Source: SHZL01 sp963815185 (GTDB lineage Bacteria > Pseudomonadota > Gammaproteobacteria > Xanthomonadales > SZUA-36). Taken from it: a stretch of 64,000 bases of DNA. Below the pieces are notes generated by a model, which was not told the DNA's origin, did not search any database, and saw nothing but the letters and a program-made list of their open reading frames with translations. Position numbers and translations under genes: made by a program. Location of the stretch: positions 186,001 through 250,000 of the forward strand of contig CAWFGC010000011.1 in NCBI GenBank assembly GCA_963815185.1, read 5' to 3'. How positions within the stretch are numbered: the stretch's first letter is position 1; the number at the start of each line of letters is the position of its first letter. Shown here piece after piece: positions 19,294 to 30,044 of this stretch.

Positions 19294-20343
19294 TCAGCTG
19301 GCGCCTAGGGTCGCCGAGGAGCCTCGGGTGAGCAGCACCGTTGCCGCGCGTACCCGCGGTTCGCCTTCGAGCACGATTTCCGCGGGTGACCCGTGTTCGA
19401 TCAACGGCATTTCGGCGTCGGAAACCGGGACGTCGACCAAAAGAGTCGAACAGTCGATCCACTCGATGATGGGGTCACCTGCCGAGACGGTGGCGGCCGG
19501 GGCAACGACAACGCTCAATACGATGCTGCCGGGGGGCGCTGTCACGTTAGCCTCGGTCAGACGGCCCAGGGTTTCCCGCTGCACGGCAATGTCCTTCCGT
19601 GCCTCTTCGAGTGCGGCCTCGGCGGCGTGCATTTCGTGACGCGCACGGTTCTCTTCAATCCGCATTTCAAGTTCGCCCGAGAGGACCCAGGCCGGCGTTT
19701 CGCCGTCGTCTGTGATGTAGACCCCGTCCTCGGCGGCGGCATCACGGAGGAGTGCGAAATTCAAAGCCGCTTCGAGTTTGGCCTGACGCGATCTCATTTC
19801 GGCCAGACGCAGTAATTCCTCGTCTAGCGATGCAGCCGAGCCGACGTTGCGTTTGACCAAAGATTGATTACGGTCGATGATGCGCTGCAACACTTCAATC
19901 TGGCTGGCGTTGGCGGCGATCTCGATGCGAAAGTTGGCTATCTCGGTTTCCAGTTGCGCGTGGAACACCTTGACCAGCCGATCCCTGGCGGCGATACGCG
20001 CGCGCTCGATCTCGTCGAGGTTGGCCAGGTAGTGCTTTGCCTCGGCGATTCGGGATTCTGCCAGACTCGCGCGGTCGCGCGTTTCCTCAGTAGCCGTTTT
20101 CTCCTGCAGCAGAAGGTCGTTGCGGATGGTCGCCACCTGGCCGTCCTCGCCGACAACGTTGCCGACCATCGGCAGTGCGGTCGCGATGTTGCCATCGATC
20201 GGCGCGACGGCGGCGCGCGACCACGTGGTGACGGCGGCATCACGGACTATGGTGGATCGCAAATAGGGGCCGATCAGCCAGCCGACATAGGCGACAAAAA
20301 TCAGCACCGAAATGACGTAGACCCACTTCTTGCTTCCGCGCAT
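19294..20343 (-). CDS. HlyD-family membrane fusion/efflux adaptor, C-terminus out of frame
   Basis: A periplasmic adaptor protein anchored by one N-terminal helix (WVYVISVLIFVAYVGWLIG). It contains a biotinyl-lipoyl-like half (AAVAPIDGNIATALPMVG), a long coiled-coil hairpin (about residues 75-170) and the second half near VTAPPGSIVLSVVVAPAATV with the barrel domain (EIVLEGEPRV). The ATG at 20343 has a perfect AGGAGG upstream. The frame closes at 19294, but sense continues in other frames (AVAKGRTQGVAQVLLTLDVNEDF then VGRAAYVEFPQVGLVDVLR) to a stop at 19130, so two indels have cut the last 50 residues. It forms a two-gene unit with the downstream cation-efflux gene. Confidence 0.7.
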   Translation of the reverse strand: MRGSKKWVYVISVLIFVAYVGWLIGPYLRSTIVRDAAVTTWSRAAVAPIDGNIATALPMVGNVVGEDGQVATIRNDLLLQEKTATEETRDRASLAESRIAEAKHYLANLDEIERARIAARDRLVKVFHAQLETEIANFRIEIAANASQIEVLQRIIDRNQSLVKRNVGSAASLDEELLRLAEMRSRQAKLEAALNFALLRDAAAEDGVYITDDGETPAWVLSGELEMRIEENRARHEMHAAEAALEEARKDIAVQRETLGRLTEANVTAPPGSIVLSVVVAPAATVSAGDPIIEWIDCSTLLVDVPVSDAEMPLIEHGSPAEIVLEGEPRVRAATVLLTRGSSATLGAS

Positions 20344-21046
20344 TCTCCCTCCTTTTTGCCGACGATTTCGGTCAAAAAATGAAACGGCAGGGTGCCAGGC
20401 CCGGATGCCAGCCACGCACTGAAACGTCGCAACGATCGACGGCTGGGTTATCCGAGCTTGGCGGGAACGGCGTTAAGGGCATGGGTAAGTAGCATAACCG
20501 CTGCGCGGGTCCACCGGCAATGATGAAGACGGCATCCCGAATTTCCTGGTGAGAGCCTATTCAATCGTGGAATCCGGCGCACAGAATTGATCAGCGATTC
20601 GGCGTATAGGAGGGATTAACGCGGTTGCCCCAGAAACCCGAAATAATTGAGTGGCCTGTATTTTCAGCTTTTCACCTTTTTCGTTCCTCAAAGCCACTGA
20701 TTAGTGCTTGCTGTGACTGAATCCGTCGCTGATGCAGCCCGATTGCGGACTCGTTCTTGTCATGCGATTACAACAGATCCTGCCGCGTGACCCGATGCAG
20801 CCAGGGTGTGACATGGACGGGCGCAGAGCCTTTCGAACAGCCCGGTGCGCGACTGGCGTTTGATTCTCTTGTCGTGTTGTGTCTTTTTTTCTTGTACCCC
20901 GCTTTGCCGGAGTTACCAGTTCTCGATATTGGCTATAGGGTGCGAACACACACGCGACGGCTTCACTCACTTACTGCTTACACGAGCTTGCGGCACCCCG
21001 GCAAGCAGTACGACTGCAATATGATTAACCTCGCAGGAATTCACGG
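20344..21046. other. Intergenic region without a recognised gene
   Basis: About 700 bases between the HlyD gene and parC. Only short open frames with no recognisable protein are present on either strand. I found no tRNA, terminator or inverted repeat that I could support. It may be the other edge of the transferred HlyD/CDF segment. Confidence 0.4.
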
Positions 21047-23299
21047 TTAACCGCTGGCCAGTTCGATCCTGGTTACGCGCTGGAAACCGCGGGGCAGCTT
21101 GCGCCCGCGCAAAGCCCGGTCTCCGCGGAAGTGATCGATGTCTTTTTCGGCCATGCGCAGGTAGCGCTGACCCGCCCAAACCAGGATTTCATCCTCCTCG
21201 CCCATCACCGCCAGGCCGACGACACTCTCCTCGCCGCTTTTCAGGCGCTTGGGCGGCACGTTGATGAGTTTATTGCCCTTGCCCTTGGCCAGCTCCGGCA
21301 CTTCTGACAACGGAAACGCCAGCATATAGCCGTCGGAGCTGACACAGACTACGGTGCTGGATGCCTGTGTATCGATCAGCGCGGGCGCCAGGGGTACCGC
21401 GCCTTTGGGCAGAGAAATCATCGCCTTGCCGGCCTTCATGCGGCTGTAAAGGTTCTCCAGAACGGTGACGAAACCGTAACCGAAGGAACTGGCCAGCAGG
21501 ATCTTCTGCTGGCCGTCACCGGCCAGACAGTAGAGGAATGCCGCGCCGTCCGGAGGGGTGAATTTGCTACTCAGCGGCTCACCCAGCCCGCGCGCGGAGG
21601 GCAGTGTGTGGGCCGGCAACGCATAGGCCCGGCCGGCTGCATCGAGGAAAACCGCCTGTTCGTTGCTGCGGCCGAGCGCGCTGTGCTGGAACTCGTCACC
21701 CGAGCGGTAGTTGAGGCCTGGCCCCTCGATTTCATGTCCCTTGGCCAGCCGCACCCAGCCCGATTTTGACAGCACGATGGTTACGGGTTCGGACGGCACC
21801 AGGTCTTCCTGCTTCAGCGCCTGCGCGGCTTCACGCGCAACCAGGATGGAGCGGCGATCATCGCCATAAGTCTCGCAGTCTTCGGTCAGTTCCTTCTTGA
21901 TCAGTGTCTTCAGACGGGCCTTGGAGCCCAGGGTGGTCTCCAGCGACTTCCGCTCGGCTTCCAGTTCATCCTGCTCGCCGCGGATTTTCATCTCTTCCAA
22001 TCTGGCCAGATGCCGCAGCTTCAATTCCAGGATGGCCTCCGCCTGAGTGCCGCTCAATTCGAAGCGCTGCATCAGGACCGGCTTGGGTTCATCTTCGCTG
22101 CGGATGATGTGGATCACTTCATCGATATTGAGGTAGGCGATCATCAGCCCGGCCAAAACATGCAGGCGGTCAACGACCTGGTCCAGCCGGTGGTTCAGTC
22201 GCCGCACGACTGTATCCATGCGGAAAGCCAGCCATTCCTTCAGCAGGGTTCGCAGGTCCATTACCTGGGGCCGGCCATTGATGCCGATGATGTTCAGATT
22301 GACGCGGTAGTTGCGTTCCAGGTCGGTGGTGGCAAACAGATGGTTCATCAATTGCTCGAGATCCACCCGGTTCGATCGCGGCACGATGACCAATCGCGTT
22401 GGGTCTTCGTGATCGGATTCATCACGCAGGTCTTCGACCATGGGCAATTTCTTGGCCTGCATCTGCGCGGCAATCTGCTCCAGCACCTTGGCCGGAGAAA
22501 CCTGGTGCGGCAGCGCGGTAATGACGATTTCGCCATTTTCTTTTTCCCATACCGCGCGCATGCGCACGGAGCCGTTACCGGTTTCGTACATTTTGCGCAG
22601 CTCCGCTGCCGGGGTGATGATTTCCGCTTCGGTTGGATAATCCGGGCCCTGAATGTGCTCACACAGGTCCGCTACAGAGGCCTTGGGATTGTCCAGCAGA
22701 CGAATGCAGGCGGTGGCCACTTCGCGCAAGTTGTGCGGGGGAATGTCGGTGGCCATGCCGACCGCAATGCCGGTGCTGCCGTTGAGCAATACATTGGGAA
22801 GCCGCGCTGGCAGTAATGAGGGTTCTTTCATCGTGCCGTCAAAATTCGGCGTCCAGTCGACCGTGCCCATGCCCAGTTCGGAAAGCAGGGTACGGGCATA
22901 GGCGGTCAGCCGGGATTCGGTGTAGCGCATGGCGGCGAACGACTTCGGGTCATCCGGAGAACCGAAGTTACCCTGGCCGTCAACCAGCGGATAGCGAAAG
23001 GTAAAGGGCTGAGCCATCAAGACCATGGCTTCATAGCAGGCGGAGTCACCATGCGGATGGAACTTGCCGATGACATCGCCAATGGTACGGGCGGATTTCT
23101 TGTGTTTGGAACCGGCACTCAGCCCCAATTCACTCATTGCATAAACAATGCGCCGCTGTACCGGTTTGAGACCATCACCAATATGCGGCAAGGCGCGGTC
23201 GAGGATTACGTACATCGAGTAATCCAGATAGGCCTTTTCGGCATAATCCTTGAGCGGAATTTTTTCGTGGTCGGGAAAGGATTGGGTTATTTCATTCAT
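21047..23299 (-). CDS. parC: DNA topoisomerase IV subunit A
   Basis: ParC is the DNA breakage-reunion subunit of topoisomerase IV, which decatenates replicated chromosomes. 750 residues, normal length. The catalytic tyrosine is in AAMRYTESRL (Tyr126). The quinolone-resistance region reads HPHGDSACYE with serine (residue 86) and glutamate (residue 90), the wild-type pattern in E. coli numbering 80 and 84. The C-terminal beta-pinwheel domain is present (KLPRGFQRVTRIELASG end). The parE gene lies upstream on the same strand, 138 bases away, so the two may form one transcription unit. Confidence 0.96.
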   Translation of the reverse strand: MNEITQSFPDHEKIPLKDYAEKAYLDYSMYVILDRALPHIGDGLKPVQRRIVYAMSELGLSAGSKHKKSARTIGDVIGKFHPHGDSACYEAMVLMAQPFTFRYPLVDGQGNFGSPDDPKSFAAMRYTESRLTAYARTLLSELGMGTVDWTPNFDGTMKEPSLLPARLPNVLLNGSTGIAVGMATDIPPHNLREVATACIRLLDNPKASVADLCEHIQGPDYPTEAEIITPAAELRKMYETGNGSVRMRAVWEKENGEIVITALPHQVSPAKVLEQIAAQMQAKKLPMVEDLRDESDHEDPTRLVIVPRSNRVDLEQLMNHLFATTDLERNYRVNLNIIGINGRPQVMDLRTLLKEWLAFRMDTVVRRLNHRLDQVVDRLHVLAGLMIAYLNIDEVIHIIRSEDEPKPVLMQRFELSGTQAEAILELKLRHLARLEEMKIRGEQDELEAERKSLETTLGSKARLKTLIKKELTEDCETYGDDRRSILVAREAAQALKQEDLVPSEPVTIVLSKSGWVRLAKGHEIEGPGLNYRSGDEFQHSALGRSNEQAVFLDAAGRAYALPAHTLPSARGLGEPLSSKFTPPDGAAFLYCLAGDGQQKILLASSFGYGFVTVLENLYSRMKAGKAMISLPKGAVPLAPALIDTQASSTVVCVSSDGYMLAFPLSEVPELAKGKGNKLINVPPKRLKSGEESVVGLAVMGEEDEILVWAGQRYLRMAEKDIDHFRGDRALRGRKLPRGFQRVTRIELASG

Positions 23300-23437
23300 G
23301 AAGGTGATTACCTAGGGAGCCTCTGGATCAATTATACGCGGGCGCGACGGTGTCAAAGTTTGCGGGCGCTCACGTTCCGGCTCTCGGCGAGCGTGGTTTG
23401 GTCATTCCAGTATAAGCGAGCCGGAACGGTGTGGAGG

Positions 23438-25322
23438 TCACACGGTGGCGAGATTGCCTTTGTCCTCCAGCCAGGCTTTGCGGTCGGATGCGCGCTTTTT
23501 GCCCAGCAACATGTCCATCATCTGGCCTGTCGTTACTGAATTTTCCACGGTCAACTGAACCAGCCGCCGTGTATCCGGGTTGACCGTGCTTTCCCTGAGT
23601 TGCAGGGGGTTCATTTCCCCCAGGCCCTTGAAGCGGGTTTCGGAAACCTTGCCGCGCTTGTTTTCCGCCGCGATACGTTCATGAATGCCTTTGCGCTCCT
23701 CGTCATCCAGCGCATAGAACGTCTCTTTGCCCACATCGATCCGGTACAGAGGGGGCATGGCGACGAATATATGCCCGGTCTCGACCAGGGCCGTGAAGTG
23801 TTTCAGAAACAGGGCGGTGAGCAGGGTTGCGATATGCAGGCCGTCTGAATCCGCATCGGCAAGGATGATGACCTTGCCGTAGCGCAGCCCGGAAATCTGG
23901 TTGGTGCCTGGGTCGACACCGATGGCCACGGAAATGTCGTGCACTTCCTGGTTTGCCAGCACCGCCTCGGAATCCACTTCCCAGGTATTCAGGATTTTCC
24001 CGCGCAACGGCAAAATGGCCTGAAATTCCCGGTTGCGCGCCTGTTTGGCCGAACCGCCGGCAGAATCACCCTCGACCAGAAACAGTTCCGTCATGGCCAG
24101 GTCCTGAGAGGTGCAGTCCGCCAGTTTCCCGGGCAGCGCCGGCCCCTGGGTCACTTTCTTGCGCACCACCTTGCGCGCGGTCTTCATCCTGGTTTGCGCA
24201 TTGCTGATGGCCAGTTGTGCGATGGCCTCGCCATCGGCCACGTTCTGGTTCAGCCACAGGCTGAAGGCGTCCTTGATGATGCCGGAAACGAATGCAGCAC
24301 AGGCCCGCGATGAAAGCCGCTCCTTGGTCTGGCCGCTGAATTGCGGATCAGCCAGTTTCACCGACAGGATAAAAGCGATTTTCTCCCAAATGTCTTCCGG
24401 CGCCAGACGGATGCCCCGGGGCAGAAGATTGTGCAGCTCACAAAATTCCCGCATGGCTTCGACCAGGCCGGTGCGCAAGCCGTTGATATGGGTTCCACCC
24501 TGGGTGGTGGGAATCAGGTTGACGTAGCCTTCCTGCAGTTGGCCGCCTTCCGGCAACCAGCACAGGGCCCAGGCGGCCTCGGAGTCAGTACCTTTCATGT
24601 TACCGGTAAATGGCTCTGCCGGCAGGCGGGTTTCTTCCGCCAGCTCAGTCTTGAGGTAATCGGCCAATCCTTCCTGGTAACACCATTCCTCCTTCTCTCC
24701 GGTCTTGTCAATCTTCAGACTGACCAGCAGTCCCGGGCAGAGCACCGCCTTGGCGCGCAGCAGATGCCGCAGGCGCGAGATCGAAAAGGCCGGAGAATCG
24801 AAATATTTCGCATCTGGCCAGAAGCGCAAACGTGTTCCGGTATTGCGCTGCCCGACTGCGCCGATGAGTTCGAGTTCGCTGATTTTCTCACCATGGCTGA
24901 AGGCCATGTGGTGTTCCTGGCCGTCGCGCTTGATCCACACTTCCAGCCGCTTTGACAGGGCATTGACCACGGACACGCCCGACGCCATGCAGGCCGCCGC
25001 TGAACTGGTAGTTCTTGTCGGAAAATTTGCCGCCTGCATGCAGGCGCGTCAGGATCAATTCGACGCCCGGTATACCCTGTTCGGGATGAATGTCGACCGG
25101 CATGCCGCGGCCGTCGTCAGCCACTTCCACCGAGCCATCGTCAAAAACCGTAACGGCAATCTGCCGCGCGTATCCGACCAGCGCTTCGTCGATGCTGTTG
25201 TCGATGACCTCCATGGCCAGGTGATTCGGCCGCGTGGTGTCGGTGTACATCCCGGGGCGGCGTTTGACCGGTTCAAGTCCGGTGAGGACCTCGATATCCC
25301 TGGCTTGGTATTGATTGCTCAT
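23438..25322 (-). CDS. parE: DNA topoisomerase IV subunit B, frame broken near 24980
   Basis: ParE is the ATPase subunit of topoisomerase IV. From ATG at 25322 (GGAG upstream) the GHKL ATP-binding domain reads EVIDNSIDEAL and DDGRGMPVDIHPEQG, up to FSGGLHGVG. The frame then breaks: an extra base at about 24977-24981 turns VSVVNALSKRLEVW into RVRGQCPVKAA. Sense resumes in the next frame and runs to 23438 with the TOPRIM region (LVEGDSAGGSAKQARNREFQ, ILADADSDGLHI). Since parE is essential and no second copy is seen here, the break is most likely a sequence error. Total about 627 residues when repaired, the usual ParE length. Confidence 0.9.
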
Positions 25323-25438
25323 GAAACTCCGGTCACTTGACAACGCGCGAATCATGCCCGATGTTCGCCGGTTTGTATACGGATTTCAAGGCGTAATTTG
25401 CGCGCCAGGCGAATACCCGAAATGTCGCGGGCAATGCC

Positions 25439-26008
25439 TCAAAAGGTGATGCCGGCAGTGACCGTAACGGCCGCGGTACCGGCGAAATTGGTCTCGAGGA
25501 AAACCCGCTTGTACTTCAGGCCCAGGGCCGGAAGGATTGCCGGAGCGATGCCCCAGCCGTTAAGCGGTATCTTGTGCTCGTAGGGCTTTTTGTAGCCATG
25601 GATCAGACCGCCAACCAGCTTGCCGTACCAGAAGTTTGAACCAAACAACGGCCAGGTCTTGCCGACATAGACGAACTGGGTATGTTGGCTAAAGGAGTTG
25701 TCAAAAAAGGCGGCACCAAACAACCAGTCGTTTGCGCACACAGCCTCCAGCCCAATTAGTTCCTGATGATTGTCATGGGCCGGGTCGGAATGCCAATGCC
25801 GGGTGTACAGCGATGTCTGCACTTTCCAGGCATGAATGCTCCAGCGGTTGGCGGAAACGGCATTGGGGTTGGCCTGGTCAGCCTGGAGACCTGCACAATA
25901 CGATATCAGGCAGAGGATGAGCAAACTTGCGGGCAGACAACTTCTCCGGCCAGAATCAATGGCCGTGATTTCGTGGGAATGATGCAAGTTTGCTGGTACC
26001 TCGATCAC
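25439..26008 (-). CDS. Putative outer-membrane beta-barrel protein
   Basis: A 189-residue protein with an N-terminal hydrophobic export segment (LPASLLILCLISYCAGLQA) followed by alternating aromatic strands such as WLFGAAFFDNSFSQHTQFVYV and a C-terminus ending in phenylalanine (TVTAGITF), typical of an outer-membrane barrel. It resembles short hypothetical barrels in Pseudomonas-like genomes that contain a GLIHGYKxxYxxKIPLNxxGIAPAI stretch (here GLIHGYKKPYEHKIPLNGWG). The function is not known. The true start may be downstream of 26008, since the first 20 residues look unlike a signal peptide. It is divergent from pyrG. Confidence 0.6.
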   Translation of the reverse strand: MIEVPANLHHSHEITAIDSGRRSCLPASLLILCLISYCAGLQADQANPNAVSANRWSIHAWKVQTSLYTRHWHSDPAHDNHQELIGLEAVCANDWLFGAAFFDNSFSQHTQFVYVGKTWPLFGSNFWYGKLVGGLIHGYKKPYEHKIPLNGWGIAPAILPALGLKYKRVFLETNFAGTAAVTVTAGITF

Positions 26009-26146
26009 GGTTTGCCGCGTGACGGGCAGTGTACTCCATCAAACCCCTGGCGGAAACCGGCCGGGTTAGCAACCCAGGGGAGCTTACGTTACAATACCCT
26101 TCCAGAACTTGAGCAATCTCCAACCCACCCAACACAAGGTTCTGGC

Positions 26147-27796
26147 ATGACTTCATTAGTTTTCGTTACCGGCGGCGTTGTTTCATCACTTGGCAAGGGG
26201 CTGTCATCGGCATCACTTGCAGCGATTCTCGAGTCGCGCGGTTTGAAAGTAACCCTGGTCAAGCTCGACCCGTATCTGAATGTCGATCCTGGAACTATGA
26301 GCCCGTTCCAGCATGGCGAGGTGTTTGTCACCGAAGATGGCGCGGAAACCGATCTGGATCTGGGCCATTACGAGCGTTTCGTGCGCACGCGCATGGGGCA
26401 GATCAACAACTGCACCACCGGCCGGATATACAACAACGTCATCGCCAAGGAGCGCAGGGGTGATTATCTCGGCGCCACCGTGCAGGTCATTCCCCATGTT
26501 ACCGATGAGATCAAGGAGTGGATCAAGCAGGCTTCGATCGGTTATGACGTGACGCTGGTGGAAATTGGCGGAACAGTGGGTGACATCGAGTCCTTGCCCT
26601 TCCTGGAAGCCATTCGTCAGCTCGGTGTGGAGTATCGCCGTAACGCCATGTTCATCCATCTGACCCTGGTGCCTTTTCTCCGGGCAGCTAACGAGATCAA
26701 GACCAAACCTACCCAGCATTCGGTCAAGGAACTGCGTTCCATCGGTATCCAGCCGGATGTTTTGCTGTGCCGTTCCGAGATCGACTTGAGCGACGCTGAG
26801 CGGGACAAGATCGCACTGTTCACCAATGTGCCCAAGAAAGCCGTCATTACTGAGCTCGATGCGGATAATATCTATCGCATTCCGCTGATGCTGCATGAGC
26901 AGGGTCTTGACGATATTGTCGTCGAGCGGCTCGGACTCGATGCCGGCCCCGCCAATCTGGATGACTGGCGCGAGGTGGTGGACCGCAGTCAAAATACGCG
27001 CCACAAGGTCACGGTGGCCATGGTCGGGAAGTATGTCGAACATTCAGACGCATACAAGTCCCTGACCGAAGCGCTTTCCCACGGAGGCTTGCGGCAACGA
27101 ATCTTCGTCGACATCAAGCGCCTTGAATCGGATGACCTGTCCGGCGGCGATTTGTCCTCGCTGAAAGATGTTGACGCCATCCTGGTTCCGGGCGGATTCG
27201 GCGAACGCGGTTTCGAGGGCAAGGTCAATGCGATCCGCTACGCCAGGGAAAACGGCATTCCCTATCTGGGTATTTGTTATGGCCTGCAGGCCGCAGTGGT
27301 GGAGTTCGCACGCAACGTCTGCGGACTGAAGGACGCCCATACCACGGAAATCAATCCACAAACAAGCAACGCGGTCATTGGCCTGATTACGGAATGGCTC
27401 GACAAGTCGGGCAAAGTGGAAACCCGCAAGCCGGATTCCGATATGGGTGGCACCATGCGTCTGGGTGGTCAGAAGTGCCGCCTGCGTGAAGGATCGCTGG
27501 CGCGAAAACTGTATGGCCAGGACGTGGTTACCGAACGCCACCGGCATCGTTATGAGTTCAATAACCATTACCGCGACCTGATGCAGAAAAATGGCATGCT
27601 GCTGTCCGGGTTTTCGATGGACGAGATGTTGGTCGAAATGATCGAATTACCCGCGCATCCCTGGTTCCTTGCCTGTCAGTTCCACCCCGAATTCACCTCC
27701 AATCCCCGCGCGGGACATCCGCTTTTTACCGGATTCATTGAAGCAGCGCTGCGTGCCCAGCAAGGCGAGTTGCCCGCCAACGTGGCAAATTTGTGA
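26147..27796 (+). CDS. pyrG: CTP synthase
   Basis: CTP synthase aminates UTP to CTP with ATP and glutamine. 549 residues. The N-terminal synthetase domain starts TSLVFVTGGVVSSLGKG. The C-terminal class I glutamine amidotransferase domain has the nucleophile in YLGICYGLQ (Cys377) and the His/Glu pair in CQFHPEFTS. The frame is open far upstream, but ATG at 26147 gives the universal N-terminus. Its stop overlaps the GTG start of kdsA by four bases. It heads the pyrG-kdsA-eno-ftsB-ispD-ispF series typical of gammaproteobacteria. Confidence 0.97.
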   Translation: MTSLVFVTGGVVSSLGKGLSSASLAAILESRGLKVTLVKLDPYLNVDPGTMSPFQHGEVFVTEDGAETDLDLGHYERFVRTRMGQINNCTTGRIYNNVIAKERRGDYLGATVQVIPHVTDEIKEWIKQASIGYDVTLVEIGGTVGDIESLPFLEAIRQLGVEYRRNAMFIHLTLVPFLRAANEIKTKPTQHSVKELRSIGIQPDVLLCRSEIDLSDAERDKIALFTNVPKKAVITELDADNIYRIPLMLHEQGLDDIVVERLGLDAGPANLDDWREVVDRSQNTRHKVTVAMVGKYVEHSDAYKSLTEALSHGGLRQRIFVDIKRLESDDLSGGDLSSLKDVDAILVPGGFGERGFEGKVNAIRYARENGIPYLGICYGLQAAVVEFARNVCGLKDAHTTEINPQTSNAVIGLITEWLDKSGKVETRKPDSDMGGTMRLGGQKCRLREGSLARKLYGQDVVTERHRHRYEFNNHYRDLMQKNGMLLSGFSMDEMLVEMIELPAHPWFLACQFHPEFTSNPRAGHPLFTGFIEAALRAQQGELPANVANL

Positions 27797-28608
27797 AGCT
27801 GGGTACTTTTGAGGTTGGGCCCGATCGTCCTTTTTTCCTGATCGCCGGGCCCTGCGTCATCGAGTCTGAAGAACTGGCGCTGGAGACTGCTGCAATATTG
27901 AAGGATATTTGCCAGCGCCTGGAAATCCCGTTCATCTACAAGTCCTCGTTCGACAAAGCCAATCGTTCTTCCGGCGACAGTTTCAGGGGGCCGGGTATGA
28001 AAGAAGGCCTGCGGATCCTGGCGGCAGTGCAACACCAGGTCGGCGTTCCGGTTTTGACCGATGTGCATGAAGATACCGACATCTCCGCCGTGGCAGCAGT
28101 CGTGGACGTATTGCAAACACCGGCCTTTCTTTGCCGCCAGACGAATTTCATTACCCGTGTGGCGCAGGCGGGTAGGCCGGTAAATATCAAGAAAGGCCAA
28201 TTTCTCAGCCCCTGGGAAATGAAAAACGTCGTCGACAAGGCCAGGGCGACAGGTAATGAGCAGATCATGGTCTGCGAACGGGGCGTGTCGTTTGGTTACA
28301 ACAATCTCGTTTCTGACATGCGCTCCCTGGCCATCCTGCGTGAAACCGGTTGCCCGGTGGTTTTTGACGCCACCCATTCCGTACAATTGCCAGGTGGACG
28401 GGGTACTTCGTCAGGCGGCCAGCGTGAATTCGTACCCGTACTGGCGCGCGCGGCCGTGGCAGTGGGGATTGCCGGTCTGTTTGTCGAGACCCACCCGGAA
28501 CCGGATAAAGCCTTGAGCGATGGGCCAAATGCCTGGCCGTTGGGTCAGATGGAGTCCTTGCTGAGGAAATTGAAGGCGCTGGATCACGTCAGCAAGCAAA
28601 AAGCCTGA
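27793..28608 (+). CDS. kdsA: 3-deoxy-8-phosphooctulonate synthase
   Basis: KdsA condenses phosphoenolpyruvate with arabinose 5-phosphate to make KDO-8-phosphate for the inner core of lipopolysaccharide, which shows the cell has an LPS outer membrane. 271 residues. Family motifs are FFLIAGPCVIESEEL at the start, YKSSFDKANRSSGDSFRGPG (seen as FDKANRSS) and DATHSVQLPGG. The GTG start overlaps the pyrG stop (GTGA), indicating translational coupling. Confidence 0.95.
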   Translation: MKLGTFEVGPDRPFFLIAGPCVIESEELALETAAILKDICQRLEIPFIYKSSFDKANRSSGDSFRGPGMKEGLRILAAVQHQVGVPVLTDVHEDTDISAVAAVVDVLQTPAFLCRQTNFITRVAQAGRPVNIKKGQFLSPWEMKNVVDKARATGNEQIMVCERGVSFGYNNLVSDMRSLAILRETGCPVVFDATHSVQLPGGRGTSSGGQREFVPVLARAAVAVGIAGLFVETHPEPDKALSDGPNAWPLGQMESLLRKLKALDHVSKQKA

Positions 28609-28685
28609 GCTCAGTATGACTTCTTCAATATGATAAGACAGAAAGCCTTTGACATACGCACAACCCAGCCAAGCAAGGACCCTGC

Positions 28686-29979
28686 ATGAGCCGCATCAAA
28701 TCACTCCACGCCCGTGAAATTCTGGATTCCCGCGGCAATCCGACGCTGGAAGCTGAAATCCTGCTCCAATCCGGCGCTTTTGGCCGCGCGGCCGTGCCCT
28801 CCGGCGCATCGACGGGTACACGTGAAGCCGTCGAGTTGCGCGATGGCGATGCGCAACGTTATTTGGGCAAGGGCGTTACCCATGCGGTAAACAACGTCAA
28901 TACGATTCTGGCAAAGGCGTTGTGTGGCAGCGACGCATCTGACCAGGCAGCACCTGGACCGCCGCCTGATCGAGCTCGACGGCAGCGAAAACAAGGGCCG
29001 GTTAGGCGCCAATGCGCTGCTCGGTGTATCACTCGCGGCCGCACATGCCATGGCTGCGCAGGAAGGCCGCCCCTTGTGGGCGCGACTGGCGCAGACGGAT
29101 GAGCTGACCCTGCCGGTGCCGATGATGAACATCATCAATGGCGGCGTGCACGCGGATAACAGCGTCGACATGCAGGAGTTCATGGTGGTACCTGCGGGCT
29201 TCGACAGTTTTTCCGAAGCCCTGCGCTGCGGGGCCGAAATATTTCATACGCTGAAATCGGTACTGCATGAACGCGGTCTCAATACCGCCGTGGGCGATGA
29301 AGGTGGATTTGCCCCTGATCTGCCATCCAATGAAGCAGCGGTCGAGACCATCCTGACCGCGATTGAGCGTTCCGGTTACCGGGTGGGCGAGCAGGTCTTT
29401 CTGGCGCTCGATACAGCATCCTCGGAGTTTTACCGTGACGGGCGCTATCACCTGGATGCGGAAGGCCGTGCCTTCGATTCTTCTGAGTTTGTCGCCTATC
29501 TGGCCACCTGGGCAGCACGCTATCCCATTATCAGCATCGAAGATGGAATGGCCGAGAACGACTGGGATGGCTGGGCGGAGTTGACTGCTCAGCTCGGTCA
29601 GAGTTGCCAGCTGGTTGGCGATGACGTGTTCGTCACCAATACGCGGATATTCAAACAGGGCATAGATCGCGGTATCTGCAATTCCATTCTCATCAAACTC
29701 AATCAGATCGGCACGCTGACTGAAACCCTGGATGCCATCAACATGGCCGAACACGCCGGCTATAGCGCGGTGATCTCGCATCGTTCCGGCGAAACGGAAG
29801 ACACCACCATCGCCGACCTCGCCGTGGCCACAACGGCCACACAGATCAAGACCGGCTCCTTATGCCGTTCCGATCGTGTCGCAAAGTACAATCAATTACT
29901 GCGTATCGAAGAAGCGCTGGGCCAGAGAGGTCATTATGCCGGACTCGCTGCATTCAAGAATATTCCCCACCGGAGGTAG
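28686..29979 (+). CDS. eno: Enolase, frame broken near 28951
   Basis: Enolase converts 2-phosphoglycerate to phosphoenolpyruvate in glycolysis. The N-terminal frame starts SRIKSLHAREILDSRGNPT and holds until SDASDQAA; one extra base at about 28950-28953 shifts it. The next frame carries LDRRLIELDGSENKGRLGAN and the catalytic barrel, including VGDEGGFAPDL, ISIEDGMAEND, LIKLNQIGT and SHRSGETEDT, the enolase signature with catalytic lysine and metal ligands. Repaired length about 430 residues, as expected. Because enolase is central and normally single-copy, this is probably a sequence error. It sits between kdsA and ftsB. Confidence 0.9.
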
Positions 29980-30044
29980 GTCTCAGTGCCTTGTCGTCCA
30001 TCCTCTGGCGCTTTGACAGCTCCGCAAATGCGGTTAGCCTGAGC

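Noticed and set aside
20701..21050. Small open frames between the HlyD gene and parC
   Set aside because: Composition and content do not resemble proteins, and no ribosome site is convincing.
22010..22816. Open frame of 268 codons on the plus strand
   Set aside because: Antisense shadow of parC; no family motif.
25766..26146. N-terminal extension of PyrG
   Set aside because: Antisense to the barrel gene and without sense; CTP synthase starts at 26147.
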